From Paludibacterium sp. B53371 (GTDB lineage Bacteria > Pseudomonadota > Gammaproteobacteria > Burkholderiales > Chromobacteriaceae), in the NCBI RefSeq assembly GCF_018802765.1, contig NZ_CP069163.1, positions 806,001 through 870,000 of the forward strand: DNA of 64,000 bases. The letters run 5' to 3'. The translations under genes were made by a program, and so were the position numbers. A model generated the notes under the pieces. The model was given only the letters and a program-made list of their open reading frames with translations. It had not been told where the DNA came from and made no database searches. Numbering within the stretch: position 1 is the first letter of the stretch; each line of letters begins with the position of its first letter. This document shows positions 50,567 to 59,503 of the stretch, one piece after another.

Positions 50567-50587
50567 GTCGGGTTTTGTAATCCCGAC
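50567..50587 (+). promoter_or_regulatory. Leader hairpin before acpP
   Basis: GTCGGG and CCCGAC pair around a 9-nt loop, just after a T9 run (50550-50558) in the 105-bp fabG-acpP gap. May tune the very high expression of acpP, which probably also has its own promoter here. Confidence 0.45.
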
Positions 50588-50613
50588 ATCGAATGGGAAA
50601 GGATTTTTACCAA

Positions 50614-50853
50614 ATGGAAAACATCGAACAGCGTGTCAAGAAGATCGTTGCCGAACAGCTGGGCGTGAACGAAGCCGAAGTGAAGACCGAGTCTTCTTTC
50701 GTCGACGACCTGGGCGCTGACTCCCTGGATACCGTTGAACTGGTGATGGCACTGGAAGAAGAATTCGAGTGCGAAATCCCGGATGAAGAAGCTGAAAAGA
50801 TCACCACCGTTCAGCAAGCCATCGACTACGTGAGCGCTCACCTGAGCAAGTAA
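50614..50853 (+). CDS. acpP: Acyl carrier protein
   Basis: 79 residues, very acidic; the phosphopantetheine serine is S37 in [11 protein letters not shown]. Start at [10 protein letters not shown] after AAAGGA; an in-frame ATG at 50593 adds 7 residues not seen in the family. Followed by its own terminator, in keeping with separate strong expression. Confidence 0.97.
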   Translation: MENIEQRVKKIVAEQLGVNEAEVKTESSFVDDLGADSLDTVELVMALEEEFECEIPDEEAEKITTVQQAIDYVSAHLSK

Positions 50854-50868
50854 GCAGTCGTATTTCCA

Positions 50869-50912
50869 GGACCTCTGCACGAAGCGCTTCGCGCTGGCGC
50901 AGAGGTCTTTTT
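50869..50912 (+). terminator. Terminator after acpP
   Basis: GACCTCTGC and GCAGAGGTC enclose a smaller inner hairpin (GAAGCGCTTC) and are followed by TTTTT. Probably partial, so that fabF is transcribed at a lower level. Confidence 0.85.
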
Positions 50913-51048
50913 GCTCGCGCTTCTGTTACAGATTTTTGAATCCTGTCACCGACAGGATCGAGAACGAACCTTCGGGAGAAGGGTGCCTGCCGCCGCTAGC
51001 CGGTAGCCGCGCCCGGGAAGTGTTCCCGTATTAACGCGGAGAAGTCCC

Positions 51049-52290
51049 GTGTCCAAGAGAAGAGTTGTCATCACCGGTCTGGGGCATGTGTCCCCGGTAG
51101 GGAACGACGTCGCCACCGGCTGGGCCAACCTGCTGGCAGGCAAATCCGGCATTGGCCGAATCACCCGCTTTGATGCCAGTGACCTGGCCTGCCAGATCGC
51201 CGGCGAGGTGAAGGATTTCGATATCGGCGCCTATATTTCGCCGAAAGATGCACGTCGCATGGACGTGTTCATCCATTACGGCATTGCCGCTGCGCTGCAG
51301 GCGATTGGCGATGCCGGTCTGGATGAGGTGGCCTCGCTCGACAAGACCCGGGTCGGGGTCAATATCGGCTCCGGCATCGGCGGCCTGCCGCTGATCGAAG
51401 AGACCGGCGTGGCCCTGATGGAAGGCGGTCCGCGCAAGATCGGCCCGTTCTTTATCCCCGGCTCGCTGATCAATCTGATCGCCGGCCATGTGTCGATCAT
51501 CAAGGGCTATCAGGGTCCGAGCTACGGCATTGTGTCGGCTTGCACCACCGGTGCCCATTGCATTGGCGATGCGGCCCGCATCATTCAGTACGGCGATGCC
51601 GACGTGATGGTGGCTGGTGGCGCCGAAGGCGCGATCACCCGTCTGGGCGTGGGCGGCTTTGCCGCCATGAAGGCATTGTCGACCCGCAACGATGACCCGG
51701 CCACCGCCTCCCGTCCCTGGGATACCGGTCGCGATGGTTTCGTGATGGGCGAAGGTGCCGGCGTGCTGGTGCTGGAAGAGTACGAGCATGCCGTCAAGCG
51801 CGGCGCCCGTATCTATGCCGAGCTGATTGGCTTTGGCATGAGCTCCGATGCTCACCACATCACGGCCCCGAGCGCCGAAGGCCCGGCACGTGGCGTGGCC
51901 AATGCGCTGCGCGATGCCGGCGTCAATGCGGATCAGGTGGACTATGTCAACGCGCACGGCACTTCCACGCCGCTGGGCGATGCCAATGAAACCAACGCGC
52001 TCAAGATGGCCTTTGGCGATCATGCCAGGAAGCTGGCGGTCAACTCGACCAAGTCGATGACCGGTCACCTGCTGGGTGGCGCCGGTGGTGTCGAAGCGAT
52101 CTACACCATCCTGGCGGTCCACAACCAGGTGTCGCCGCCGACCATCAATCTGGTTGAGCAGGATCTGGAGCATGGCTGCGATCTGGACTATGTCGCCAAT
52201 ACCGCGCGCGACATGAAGATCGACGTGGCGATCTCCAACTCCTTCGGTTTTGGCGGCACCAACGGCACGCTGGTGTTCAAGCGCGTCTGA
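51049..52290 (+). CDS. fabF: Beta-ketoacyl-ACP synthase II
   Basis: Elongating condensing enzyme, 413 residues. Active-site Cys in VSACTTGAH, His in [11 protein letters not shown] and His in [12 protein letters not shown]. Last gene of the cluster; the 195-bp gap after acpP includes a terminator and probably a promoter. Confidence 0.97.
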   Translation: MSKRRVVITGLGHVSPVGNDVATGWANLLAGKSGIGRITRFDASDLACQIAGEVKDFDIGAYISPKDARRMDVFIHYGIAAALQAIGDAGLDEVASLDKTRVGVNIGSGIGGLPLIEETGVALMEGGPRKIGPFFIPGSLINLIAGHVSIIKGYQGPSYGIVSACTTGAHCIGDAARIIQYGDADVMVAGGAEGAITRLGVGGFAAMKALSTRNDDPATASRPWDTGRDGFVMGEGAGVLVLEEYEHAVKRGARIYAELIGFGMSSDAHHITAPSAEGPARGVANALRDAGVNADQVDYVNAHGTSTPLGDANETNALKMAFGDHARKLAVNSTKSMTGHLLGGAGGVEAIYTILAVHNQVSPPTINLVEQDLEHGCDLDYVANTARDMKIDVAISNSFGFGGTNGTLVFKRV

Positions 52291-52310
52291 GCGTCTGTCA
52301 TTCAGTCAGA

Positions 52311-52341
52311 AACCCCGAGGCGTCCGCCTCGGGGTTTTTTG
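52311..52341. terminator. Terminator after fabF
   Basis: AACCCCGAGGC and GCCTCGGGGTT form an 11-bp stem with a 4-nt loop followed by TTTTT; the left flank is short of A, so it works mainly for fabF. Confidence 0.92.
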
Positions 52342-52362
52342 TTTTTCAGGCCGGGCGCGGGC

Positions 52363-54399
52363 TCACCACGGTTCGCTCAAGCCATCCCGGCCTGTTTCCA
52401 TGCGCCCGCAGTACTGGCGCAGCCACCCCTTGCCATCTGCTGAGTCGGTGACGATCACGTCATACCAGTCGGCTCGCGGCGAAACGTCCTGCGACCAGTG
52501 CATTTCTGACCCCGCGGCGATGTTCAGCTGTTGCGACGGGGTGGTGCTGCCGGCGCTGCGCAGCCAGAGCGTACAGGGGCGGGTGTCTTCGTTGCGAAGC
52601 CAGAGGTGGATCTGATGTCGCGCCGGGTCTTCCTGCCAGCGGGATGACAGCCCCGGGTCATGGCGCGAGCCGGCAAAGCGGCGCAGCCAGCCGTTCGGGC
52701 CATGTACGCTCAGACCATAGCGTCCACCCTGCAGGGTGGTGTGCCAGGTCTCCTGCAGCCGGCTCTGGCCCGCGAGGGTGTAGTGCCAGGGGCCATCGGG
52801 TCGATAGGGGTCATCGCCATAGACAATCAGGCAGGCGGCGGTCTCGCCCTGGTTGTCGAAGCTCAGGGTCAGGGCATCGCCCTTGACGCTGGCCTGGCAT
52901 GCCAGGCGGTAGGGCAGGGCGCGTGAGGGACGCTGGCCGGGTTCTTGCGCCGGTCGTCCGCTCGCCTGTCCGGGCTGCGGGCGCGGCAGGGTGCAGGCTG
53001 CGCGGGCGGCGGCCAGATAGCTGGCCGGATCGGGCAGGGACGGCCAGCCGGGGTCGCGCTGGCTCAGATCCAGTGTGCGGGTCAGGTCGCCGCAGGCTGC
53101 CCGCCGCCATGGCGAGATATTGTCGTCATGGATGCCGAAACGGGCTTCCAGCAGGCGGATGACCGAGGTGTGGTCAAACTGCTCTGAACATACCCAGCCG
53201 CCTTTGCTCCATGGGGAGATCACCAGCATCGGCACGCGCGGGCCGAGGCCGATCGGCTCGCCCAGGTAGCTTTCGCCTGTGACCGGCACATTGCTGCGCC
53301 CCTGCTTGTCCTGCAGGGGCGGAATCGGCATGGGCAGATGGTCGAACAGCCCGTCATTTTCGTCGTACATCTGCAGGAATACGGTGCGGGACCACACGGC
53401 CGGATTGGCGACCAGGGCGGCCAGCAGGCGAGCGCTCAACCACTCGCCCAGGGCCGGTGAGCTCGAGGGGTGCTCGCTGAATGACTCGGGGGCGACAATC
53501 CAGCTCACCTGGGGCAGCGTGCCCTGTTGCACATCGCGGGCAAAGGCGTCGACCAGGTAGCGGGCATCGCTGCTCGCGGCGTTGTCGGCACTGGATCCCG
53601 GTACGATGGCCCGGCCGCGCAGGTAGTGCCGGCTTTGCCGGTCAAGGTTGCGGAAGTTGGCAAAGTAGGCCAGTGCGTTGTCGCCGTAGTTGTCGTATTC
53701 CTGATAGACCTGCCAGCTGACGCCGGCCTCTTCCAGACGTTCTGCCACGGTTTTCCAGCGATAGCCGCGATAGCTCTGGCGATCACGCGCCATGTCGGCG
53801 GTGTGGTTGCCGTCGTCGAGATTGGCGACGGTCTGGCCGCTGGTGCCGGACATCAGGAACAGCCGGTTGGGGTCGGTCGGGCCCTGGATGGAAGCATGGT
53901 AGGCATCGCAGAGGGTGAAGGCATCGGCCAGGGCGTAATAGAACGGGATGTCTTCGCGCCGGAAGTAGCCCATGGTGGCGGCGCCCTTGCTCCAGGCCCA
54001 GGCATCGTGATGGCGCCAGACATGCTGCGAGACTTTCCAGCCGTGCGGCAGGCTGGGCATGCACAGGGCGCCGGTCCGGCGGCTGTCGAGATGAAAGGGC
54101 TCGACGACCCCGCCGCCGCCTCCCGGCAGGCGGGGTTGCTGGAAGACGCTGCGTCCGCCCGGCAGCAGGATGGCGCGCGGGTCGCTGAAGCCGCGCACCC
54201 CGCGCAGGCAGCCAAAGTAATGGTCGAAGGAGCGGTTTTCCTGCATGAAGATCACGATGTGTTCGATGTCTTGCAGCGAGCCATGGCGTCTGGCCGGGGC
54301 GGTCTGCAAGGCCCGGAACAGGGTTTGTGCCTGCAGGGCAGGCAGGGACAGCGAGCCGATGGCGGCTGCCAGCGACTGGAGAAAGGCACGGCGCTGCAT
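52363..54399 (-). CDS. Tat-exported phosphoesterase, phospholipase C / acid phosphatase family
   Basis: 678 residues. The N-terminus MQRRAFLQSLAAAIGSLSLPALQAQ is a twin-arginine signal. The phosphoesterase core has IVIFMQENRSFDHYFG (metal and nucleophile region), HDAWAWSKG, DENDGLFDH and PMLVISPWSKGG; two C-terminal beta-sandwich repeats follow (about 500-678), as in non-hemolytic phospholipase C (PlcN) of Pseudomonas and Burkholderia. Likely a secreted phospholipase, perhaps for phosphate scavenging or host lipids. The frame extends about 190 residues upstream but that part is antisense to the next gene and lacks family features. Confidence 0.92.
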   Translation of the reverse strand: MQRRAFLQSLAAAIGSLSLPALQAQTLFRALQTAPARRHGSLQDIEHIVIFMQENRSFDHYFGCLRGVRGFSDPRAILLPGGRSVFQQPRLPGGGGGVVEPFHLDSRRTGALCMPSLPHGWKVSQHVWRHHDAWAWSKGAATMGYFRREDIPFYYALADAFTLCDAYHASIQGPTDPNRLFLMSGTSGQTVANLDDGNHTADMARDRQSYRGYRWKTVAERLEEAGVSWQVYQEYDNYGDNALAYFANFRNLDRQSRHYLRGRAIVPGSSADNAASSDARYLVDAFARDVQQGTLPQVSWIVAPESFSEHPSSSPALGEWLSARLLAALVANPAVWSRTVFLQMYDENDGLFDHLPMPIPPLQDKQGRSNVPVTGESYLGEPIGLGPRVPMLVISPWSKGGWVCSEQFDHTSVIRLLEARFGIHDDNISPWRRAACGDLTRTLDLSQRDPGWPSLPDPASYLAAARAACTLPRPQPGQASGRPAQEPGQRPSRALPYRLACQASVKGDALTLSFDNQGETAACLIVYGDDPYRPDGPWHYTLAGQSRLQETWHTTLQGGRYGLSVHGPNGWLRRFAGSRHDPGLSSRWQEDPARHQIHLWLRNEDTRPCTLWLRSAGSTTPSQQLNIAAGSEMHWSQDVSPRADWYDVIVTDSADGKGWLRQYCGRMETGRDGLSEPW

Positions 54400-54491
54400 C
54401 TGGGGTGACCTCACGGATAGGGCGACTCTCTCAGCAAAGACGAGTTTCGGCGCCATGCCACGTGGCAGGTCGGTCAGCTTGACAGTGCGGC

Positions 54492-55154
54492 TCAGTTCAG
54501 TGGAAAGGCCAGGACATCTCGCTGGTAGGTTTCCTGGACGAAGCTGAATGGTTTGCCATCTTCGCGGTACAGCACGGCCTGATGTTGCAGCAGTTGCTGC
54601 GGCACTGGCAGGGGCTGGCTGCTGCTGGCCGTCTGCCAGGGCTGGTTTTCCCAGCCTGGCGGCAGCGGCTGCCACAGCAGGGTGGCGCTCAGGGTGCGGC
54701 GGCTGAAGTGCAGGGGGGCCACCACGGTGCCGAAGGGGATGTCGCTGGTTTCCAGGGTGTGGTTCATGGCGCTGGTGAGTCGTGCCGGGACATACCAGTT
54801 GTCGGCCTCGGACAACAGTTTGCTGCCGCAGTGCAGTTGTACGCGACGGTAGTTGAGGGGGGTCTGCCCGTCCACTTTCAGTGCCTGGCGGACCTGCGGG
54901 CCGGCCGCTTTGGCGCTGGTGCGATCGCGCACCGCGACGATACGGGCCCCGGGCGCCAGTTGATGGTCGGCGCACCACTGTTGCAGGGTGCGGGTGGCGC
55001 TGGGCTGGGTCAGCAGGGTGACATTGAAGCTTTGCAGCAGGGCCAGCGCCTTGACCCGGGTCGGCATGTCATCCTGCCAGCCGGCAGGCAGGGGGGCCGC
55101 GGCGAGTTGCAGGCAGGGTGCCAGCAGCAGGGCCGGGATCAGGCGTCGTTTCAT
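54492..55154 (-). CDS. Exported protein with chorismate-lyase/UTRA-like features
   Basis: 220 residues with a signal peptide (LIPALLLAPCLQLAA). The segments YRRVQLHCGSKLLSEADNWYVP and VLYREDGKPFSFVQETYQRDVL resemble the chorismate lyase/UTRA ligand-binding fold, but it is exported, so it is unlikely to be UbiC. Function unknown. 92 bp upstream of the phosphoesterase gene on the same strand and probably cotranscribed with it. Confidence 0.8.
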   Translation of the reverse strand: MKRRLIPALLLAPCLQLAAAPLPAGWQDDMPTRVKALALLQSFNVTLLTQPSATRTLQQWCADHQLAPGARIVAVRDRTSAKAAGPQVRQALKVDGQTPLNYRRVQLHCGSKLLSEADNWYVPARLTSAMNHTLETSDIPFGTVVAPLHFSRRTLSATLLWQPLPPGWENQPWQTASSSQPLPVPQQLLQHQAVLYREDGKPFSFVQETYQRDVLAFPLN

Positions 55155-55288
55155 GTGATTCTCCAGGTGAGGGTCAATGACAATCTCATGCCGGTTTCAC
55201 CTCGCTGCCAATCAGACTGTACTGATCCGGATTATCCGCTAAGTTGAAATCATAGCCGGAGCCATTTCCCCCGGCGCGAGGAGCCGCC

Positions 55289-55903
55289 ATGTTTGCCGAA
55301 TTTCGCCCGCTGTCGACCCATTCCCTGCCTCGTACCACGGATCTGCTGCAGCCGGATCTGCGGCCGCCAACTCCGGTGACGCTGGAGAGTCCGGCGCTGA
55401 CGGTGATGACCGATCTGCGTCAGGTGCGCCCGGTGAGCATCGATCAGGATGCGACCCTGCGCCAGGCGCATCAGTTGATGGTCTGTAGTGGCATTCGTCT
55501 GTTGTTTGTCGAAGATGCCCAGCATAGCCTGGTCGGTCTGGTGACGGCGGTGGATTTGTTGGGGGAGCGGCCGATACAGCGCATGCAGGAGCAGGGCAAG
55601 CCGCATGCCGAGTTGCTGGTGCGCGATGTGATGACGCCGCGCGCCCGGCTGGACGCCCTGCGTATGGAGGAGGTGGCGCATGCCCGGGTGGGCGAGCTGG
55701 TGGCCACCATGAAGCAGCTGGGCCGCCAGCATGCGCTGGTGGTGCAGGTGAATGCCGAGAATGGGCATCATGAGTTGTGCGGTCTGTTCTCGACGACTCA
55801 GATGGCGCGCAAGCTGGGCATGCCGCTGAGTTTCATCCGCCTGCCGCAGACCCTGTCGGAGATTCAGTACACCTTGCTGCATGCCGAACAGGCGATGAGC
55901 TGA
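55289..55903 (+). CDS. CBS-domain protein
   Basis: 204 residues with two CBS motifs (about 40-100 and 108-180), which usually bind adenine nucleotides. No catalytic or membrane domain is fused. CGAGGAG precedes the ATG. Role unknown; possibly an energy-state sensor for a partner protein. Confidence 0.85.
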   Translation: MFAEFRPLSTHSLPRTTDLLQPDLRPPTPVTLESPALTVMTDLRQVRPVSIDQDATLRQAHQLMVCSGIRLLFVEDAQHSLVGLVTAVDLLGERPIQRMQEQGKPHAELLVRDVMTPRARLDALRMEEVAHARVGELVATMKQLGRQHALVVQVNAENGHHELCGLFSTTQMARKLGMPLSFIRLPQTLSEIQYTLLHAEQAMS

Positions 55904-56031
55904 GGCGCGTGCGCGGCCGTCGTGCCGTGCGGCCACCGGCATCGTGTGCACGGAGAAAAATATCTTGTTCAGAGGGGCCCGTTCGTCCGGTAGAATCTGC
56001 GGTTTGTGATTGTCCGGGTCCTCGTTTCCCC

Positions 56032-57333
56032 ATGCGTGCCGAACTCCTTGCCGTCCCGCCGGATCTGCTGGCGATTCATGCCGCTGACCGCCAACGCTTT
56101 CCTTATCTGCTGCAGTCCGATGCCCTGCACGGCTGGGACATTCTGTTTGCCTTGCCGCGTTCGGTGCGGGTGTATGGCGACGGGGAGGTGCAGTCCTGTC
56201 TGGCGGATCTGCAGGGTTTGCCTTGTGATCAGACGCTGGATAATCCGCATGGTCTGCCGTTTTGTGGCGGCTGGTTCGTGTTTCTCGGCTATGAGATGTT
56301 GCAGGCTTTCGAAGACAAGGTGCCGGCTGGTTTGCCTGATCCGTTTCCGCTGGCCGCCCTGGCCCGTATCCCTGCGGCCCTGCTGGTCGATCGCGGCCGT
56401 GGTCAGGCCTGGGCCATGGCCGAGGATGAGGAGAGCTGGCAGACCTTGCAGGCCGCCTTGCGCGATGCGCCTGCTGCGCTCGCCCCGGTGGTGCCGCCCT
56501 TGCGCCGGCTCGAGGAGGACGACCCGCAGCGTTATCTCGATGCCATCACCCGGCTGAAGCGCTACATCCATGACGGCGATGTGTTTCAGGTGAATATTTC
56601 CCGGGGCTGGCGTGCCGAACTGGCCGAAGACTGTTCGGCGGCGGATCTGTTCGCAGCCTTGCGGCGTGCCAATCCGGCGCCGTTCTCGGCGCTGGCCGAT
56701 TTTGGCCATGCCCAGATTGTCAGTTCGTCGCCGGAGCGGCTGGTCGAGGTGCGTGATGGCTGGGTGCAGACGCGGCCGATTGCCGGGACGCACCCGCGTT
56801 CGCCCGATCCGGCCGAGGATGCGGCGCTGAAGCAGCGCCTGATCAGCAGCATCAAGGAGCGTGCCGAGCATGTGATGCTGATTGATCTGGAGCGCAATGA
56901 TCTGGGCCGGATCTGCCTGCCGGGGACGGTGGAGGTCAATGAGCTGATGGCGGTGGCCAGCTATGCCTATGTGCATCATATCGAGTCCAATGTGCGCGGC
57001 CGTCTGCGTGCCGGGGTGGCGCCGGTGGCGGTGCTGCGCGCGCTGTTCCCCGGCGGCACCATTACCGGTTGTCCCAAGGTGCGTACCATGCAGATCATCC
57101 GCGAGCTGGAGGACCGGGCACGCCGTGCCTATACCGGCAGCCTGGGGTATATCAATCACGATGGCAGCATGGATTTCAATATTCTGATTCGTACCTTCAT
57201 GCGCCAGGGCTCGACGCTGCGTTTTCGGGCCGGGGGCGGCATCGTCGCCGACTCCGATCCGCAGCGTGAGCTGATGGAGACGCGACACAAGGCGCGCGGT
57301 CTGTTGCGTGCACTGGGGGTGCTTGACCAATGA
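56032..57333 (+). CDS. pabB: Aminodeoxychorismate synthase component I
   Basis: Aminates chorismate for p-aminobenzoate and folate synthesis. 433 residues; chorismate-binding motifs KRYIHDGDVFQVNISR, SSSPERLVEV, IDLERNDLGR and FPGGTITGCPK. The PIxGT position that is lysine (PIKGT) in E. coli PabB is alanine here (PIAGT, A251), as in anthranilate synthase. PabB function is favoured because pabC overlaps its stop codon (ATGA) and the gene lacks trp neighbours. Start at ATG 56032 gives the family N-terminus. Confidence 0.9.
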   Translation: MRAELLAVPPDLLAIHAADRQRFPYLLQSDALHGWDILFALPRSVRVYGDGEVQSCLADLQGLPCDQTLDNPHGLPFCGGWFVFLGYEMLQAFEDKVPAGLPDPFPLAALARIPAALLVDRGRGQAWAMAEDEESWQTLQAALRDAPAALAPVVPPLRRLEEDDPQRYLDAITRLKRYIHDGDVFQVNISRGWRAELAEDCSAADLFAALRRANPAPFSALADFGHAQIVSSSPERLVEVRDGWVQTRPIAGTHPRSPDPAEDAALKQRLISSIKERAEHVMLIDLERNDLGRICLPGTVEVNELMAVASYAYVHHIESNVRGRLRAGVAPVAVLRALFPGGTITGCPKVRTMQIIRELEDRARRAYTGSLGYINHDGSMDFNILIRTFMRQGSTLRFRAGGGIVADSDPQRELMETRHKARGLLRALGVLDQ

Positions 57334-58136
57334 TGCTGATCAATGGGGTGGCTACCTCGCAGCTGGCGGCTGATGACCGTGGCCTGGCTTTTGGTGATGG
57401 CGTGTTTCGCACGCTGGAGTGTCGTCATGCGCGTCCCTGTCTGTGGGACTGGCATTGGGCCTGTCTGCAGCGTGATGCGGCACAGTTGGGCTTGCCGCTG
57501 CCGGACGCGTCCGTGCTGCTGGCCGAGTTGGCGCTGGTGGCTGCCGGGTTGCCGCGCGCCGTGGCCAAGATCACGCTGACGCGCGGTTCTGCCCCGCGGG
57601 GCTATGCCATTCCGGCCGATCCGGTGCCGACCCGCATCGTGGCGGCCCGTGGCTGGGGTGGCTATCCCGAGCATTGGGGCCGGGACGGGGTGGCGCTGGG
57701 CTGGAGTGAAGTCCGGCTCGGTTTGCAGCCTTTGCTGGCCGGGGTCAAGCACCTGAACCGGCTGGAGAATGTCCTGGCACGCAGCCGGATGGCGGCGGAG
57801 GTGCAGGAAGCGCTGCTGTGTGACAGCGAGGGGACGGTGGTCGAGGGAACGCAGACCAATCTGTTTGTGCGGCTGGACGGGCACTGGCTGACGCCGGCGC
57901 TGGATCGCTGCGGGGTGGCCGGGGCCGTGCGCAGCTGGATGATGGCGCAACAGCCGGTGCAGGAGGTGCGCCTGATGCCCGCGCAGCTGGCGCGTGCCGA
58001 GCTGCTGGTGTTGGGCAACAGCCTGGCGGGTCTGTGGCCGGTGGCCAGTCTGGACGGGCGGCAGTGGTCGGACTTTGCGCTGCTGCGACCGTTGCAGCAG
58101 GCGCTGGCACGGGATTCGGCGCCGCAGACGCCATGA
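57330..58136 (+). CDS. pabC: Aminodeoxychorismate lyase
   Basis: PLP class IV enzyme releasing pyruvate from aminodeoxychorismate to give p-aminobenzoate. 268 residues; PLP lysine K140 in GVKHLNRLENVLA, and GTVVEGTQTNLF. Overlaps pabB by 4 bp (ATGA), so the two are translationally coupled. Confidence 0.93.
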   Translation: MMLINGVATSQLAADDRGLAFGDGVFRTLECRHARPCLWDWHWACLQRDAAQLGLPLPDASVLLAELALVAAGLPRAVAKITLTRGSAPRGYAIPADPVPTRIVAARGWGGYPEHWGRDGVALGWSEVRLGLQPLLAGVKHLNRLENVLARSRMAAEVQEALLCDSEGTVVEGTQTNLFVRLDGHWLTPALDRCGVAGAVRSWMMAQQPVQEVRLMPAQLARAELLVLGNSLAGLWPVASLDGRQWSDFALLRPLQQALARDSAPQTP

Positions 58137-58216
58137 AATCGCTTATGATGGGTGCGTGACAGGGCCTTTGTGCCCGTGTCCCGGTCGCCAGGCCGGGGAG
58201 ATAAGGGGAGAGCACG

Positions 58217-59098
58217 TTGCGGCAAGGCATAGAGACCTTGGTGGTGGTGGGGGTGGGCCTGATCGGCGGTTCGTTCGCGCTGGCGCTGAAGCGTGCCGGT
58301 CTGGTCGGGCGGGTGATCGGTGTCGATCGTTCCGCCGATAATCTGCGGCGCGCGCTGGAGCTGGGGGTGGTGGACGAGATCAGCGATGATGTCTGTGCCG
58401 CCGCGGCCCGTGCCGATGTGCTGCTGCTGGCGACCCCGGTCGGGCAGATGGCTGCGATTCTGGCTGCAGTGGCCGGGCATTTGCGCCCCGGTACGCTGGT
58501 GACGGATGTCGGCAGTACCAAGGGCAATGTCGCCGCCATCATGCGCCAGGGGTTGCCGGATCATCTGGCCTGCTGCCTGCCGGCGCATCCGATTGCCGGT
58601 TCCGAGTTGTCGGGGGCCTCGGCCGCCCAGTACGGGCTGTATGAAAACCGTGATGTGGTGCTGACGCCGCTGGCCGAGACGGATCCGGCCACCATTGAAC
58701 GGTTGTCTTCGCTCTGGCAGGCCTGCGGCGCGCGCGTCGCGGTGCTGGATGCCGAGGAGCATGACCGCATTTTTGCCGCGGTCAGTCATTTGCCGCATTT
58801 GCTGGCCTTCAGTTACGTCAATCTGGTGGCCGGGCAGGATAATGCTGCGCGTTGTCTCGATTTCGCCGCCACCGGTTTTCGCGACTTTACCCGCATTGCC
58901 GGCAGTTCACCGGAAATGTGGCGTGACGTGGCGCTGGCCAACCGGCAGGCTTTGCTGGCCGAGCTGCTGGGTTTTCGCGGCGAGCTGGATCAGTTGATCG
59001 CGCTATTGGCGAGTGAGGACGGGCCCGGGCTGGCCGAACGTTTCAGTGCGGCGCGTCAGGTACGCACCGACTGGCATCAGAAGTTTCTGCGCAAGTAG
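58217..59098 (+). CDS. tyrA: Prephenate/arogenate dehydrogenase
   Basis: NAD(P)-dependent step of tyrosine synthesis. 293 residues; Rossmann motif VVGVGLIGGSFALALKRAG, ATPVGQM, and HPIAGSELSG with the catalytic histidine region. TTG start at 58217 after GGGGAG. No chorismate mutase domain is fused. Convergent with the CMD-family gene, 15 bp apart. Confidence 0.94.
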   Translation: MRQGIETLVVVGVGLIGGSFALALKRAGLVGRVIGVDRSADNLRRALELGVVDEISDDVCAAAARADVLLLATPVGQMAAILAAVAGHLRPGTLVTDVGSTKGNVAAIMRQGLPDHLACCLPAHPIAGSELSGASAAQYGLYENRDVVLTPLAETDPATIERLSSLWQACGARVAVLDAEEHDRIFAAVSHLPHLLAFSYVNLVAGQDNAARCLDFAATGFRDFTRIAGSSPEMWRDVALANRQALLAELLGFRGELDQLIALLASEDGPGLAERFSAARQVRTDWHQKFLRK

Positions 59099-59113
59099 CC
59101 GGATGCCGGGGGC

Positions 59114-59503
59114 CTAGTCCGGCAGGCTCAGGCCCAGTTCATTGAGGATTTCGCGCGCGGCGCGGAAGGCCTCGACCGCCGCCGGTGCGCCGGCATAGAC
59201 CGCGCTGTGCAGCAAGACCTCGCGAATTTCCACCAGACTGGCGCCGTTGTTCAGCGCGCCACGCACATGACCTTTCAGTTCGGTGCTGCGTCCCAGGGCG
59301 GCCAGCATGCCACAGGTGACCAGACTCCGGGTTTTCAGGTCGATGCCTTCTCTTTGCCAGGTACTGCCCCAGGCATGTTCGTTGAGCCAGTCCTGTAGCG
59401 GGCGGGAAAATCCGTCCTGCTGACTCATGGCGCGCTCGACAAATGCCTCGCCCATGACGGCGCTGCGACGGGCTTGTCCGGCCTGACGATCCTGTTCGCT
59501 CAT
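59114..59503 (-). CDS. Carboxymuconolactone decarboxylase-family protein
   Basis: 129 residues, all-helical; [32 protein letters not shown] and [21 protein letters not shown] resemble PcaC (4-carboxymuconolactone decarboxylase) rather than AhpD, as there is no CxxC pair. No other protocatechuate genes are near, so the reaction is uncertain. Its ATG overlaps the hisC stop (ATGA); last gene of the aroA-hisC-CMD operon. Confidence 0.88.
   Translation of the reverse strand: MSEQDRQAGQARRSAVMGEAFVERAMSQQDGFSRPLQDWLNEHAWGSTWQREGIDLKTRSLVTCGMLAALGRSTELKGHVRGALNNGASLVEIREVLLHSAVYAGAPAAVEAFRAAREILNELGLSLPD

Noticed and set aside
48682-50880. 732-residue antisense frame over fabD-fabG-acpP
   Set aside because: Histidine/glycine/arginine-rich composition typical of the reverse strand of GC-rich genes; contradicted by three certain genes on the other strand.
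52363-54978. 871-residue form of the phosphoesterase
   Set aside because: The extra residues are arginine/proline-rich shadow of the neighbouring gene; a Tat signal starts at 54399.
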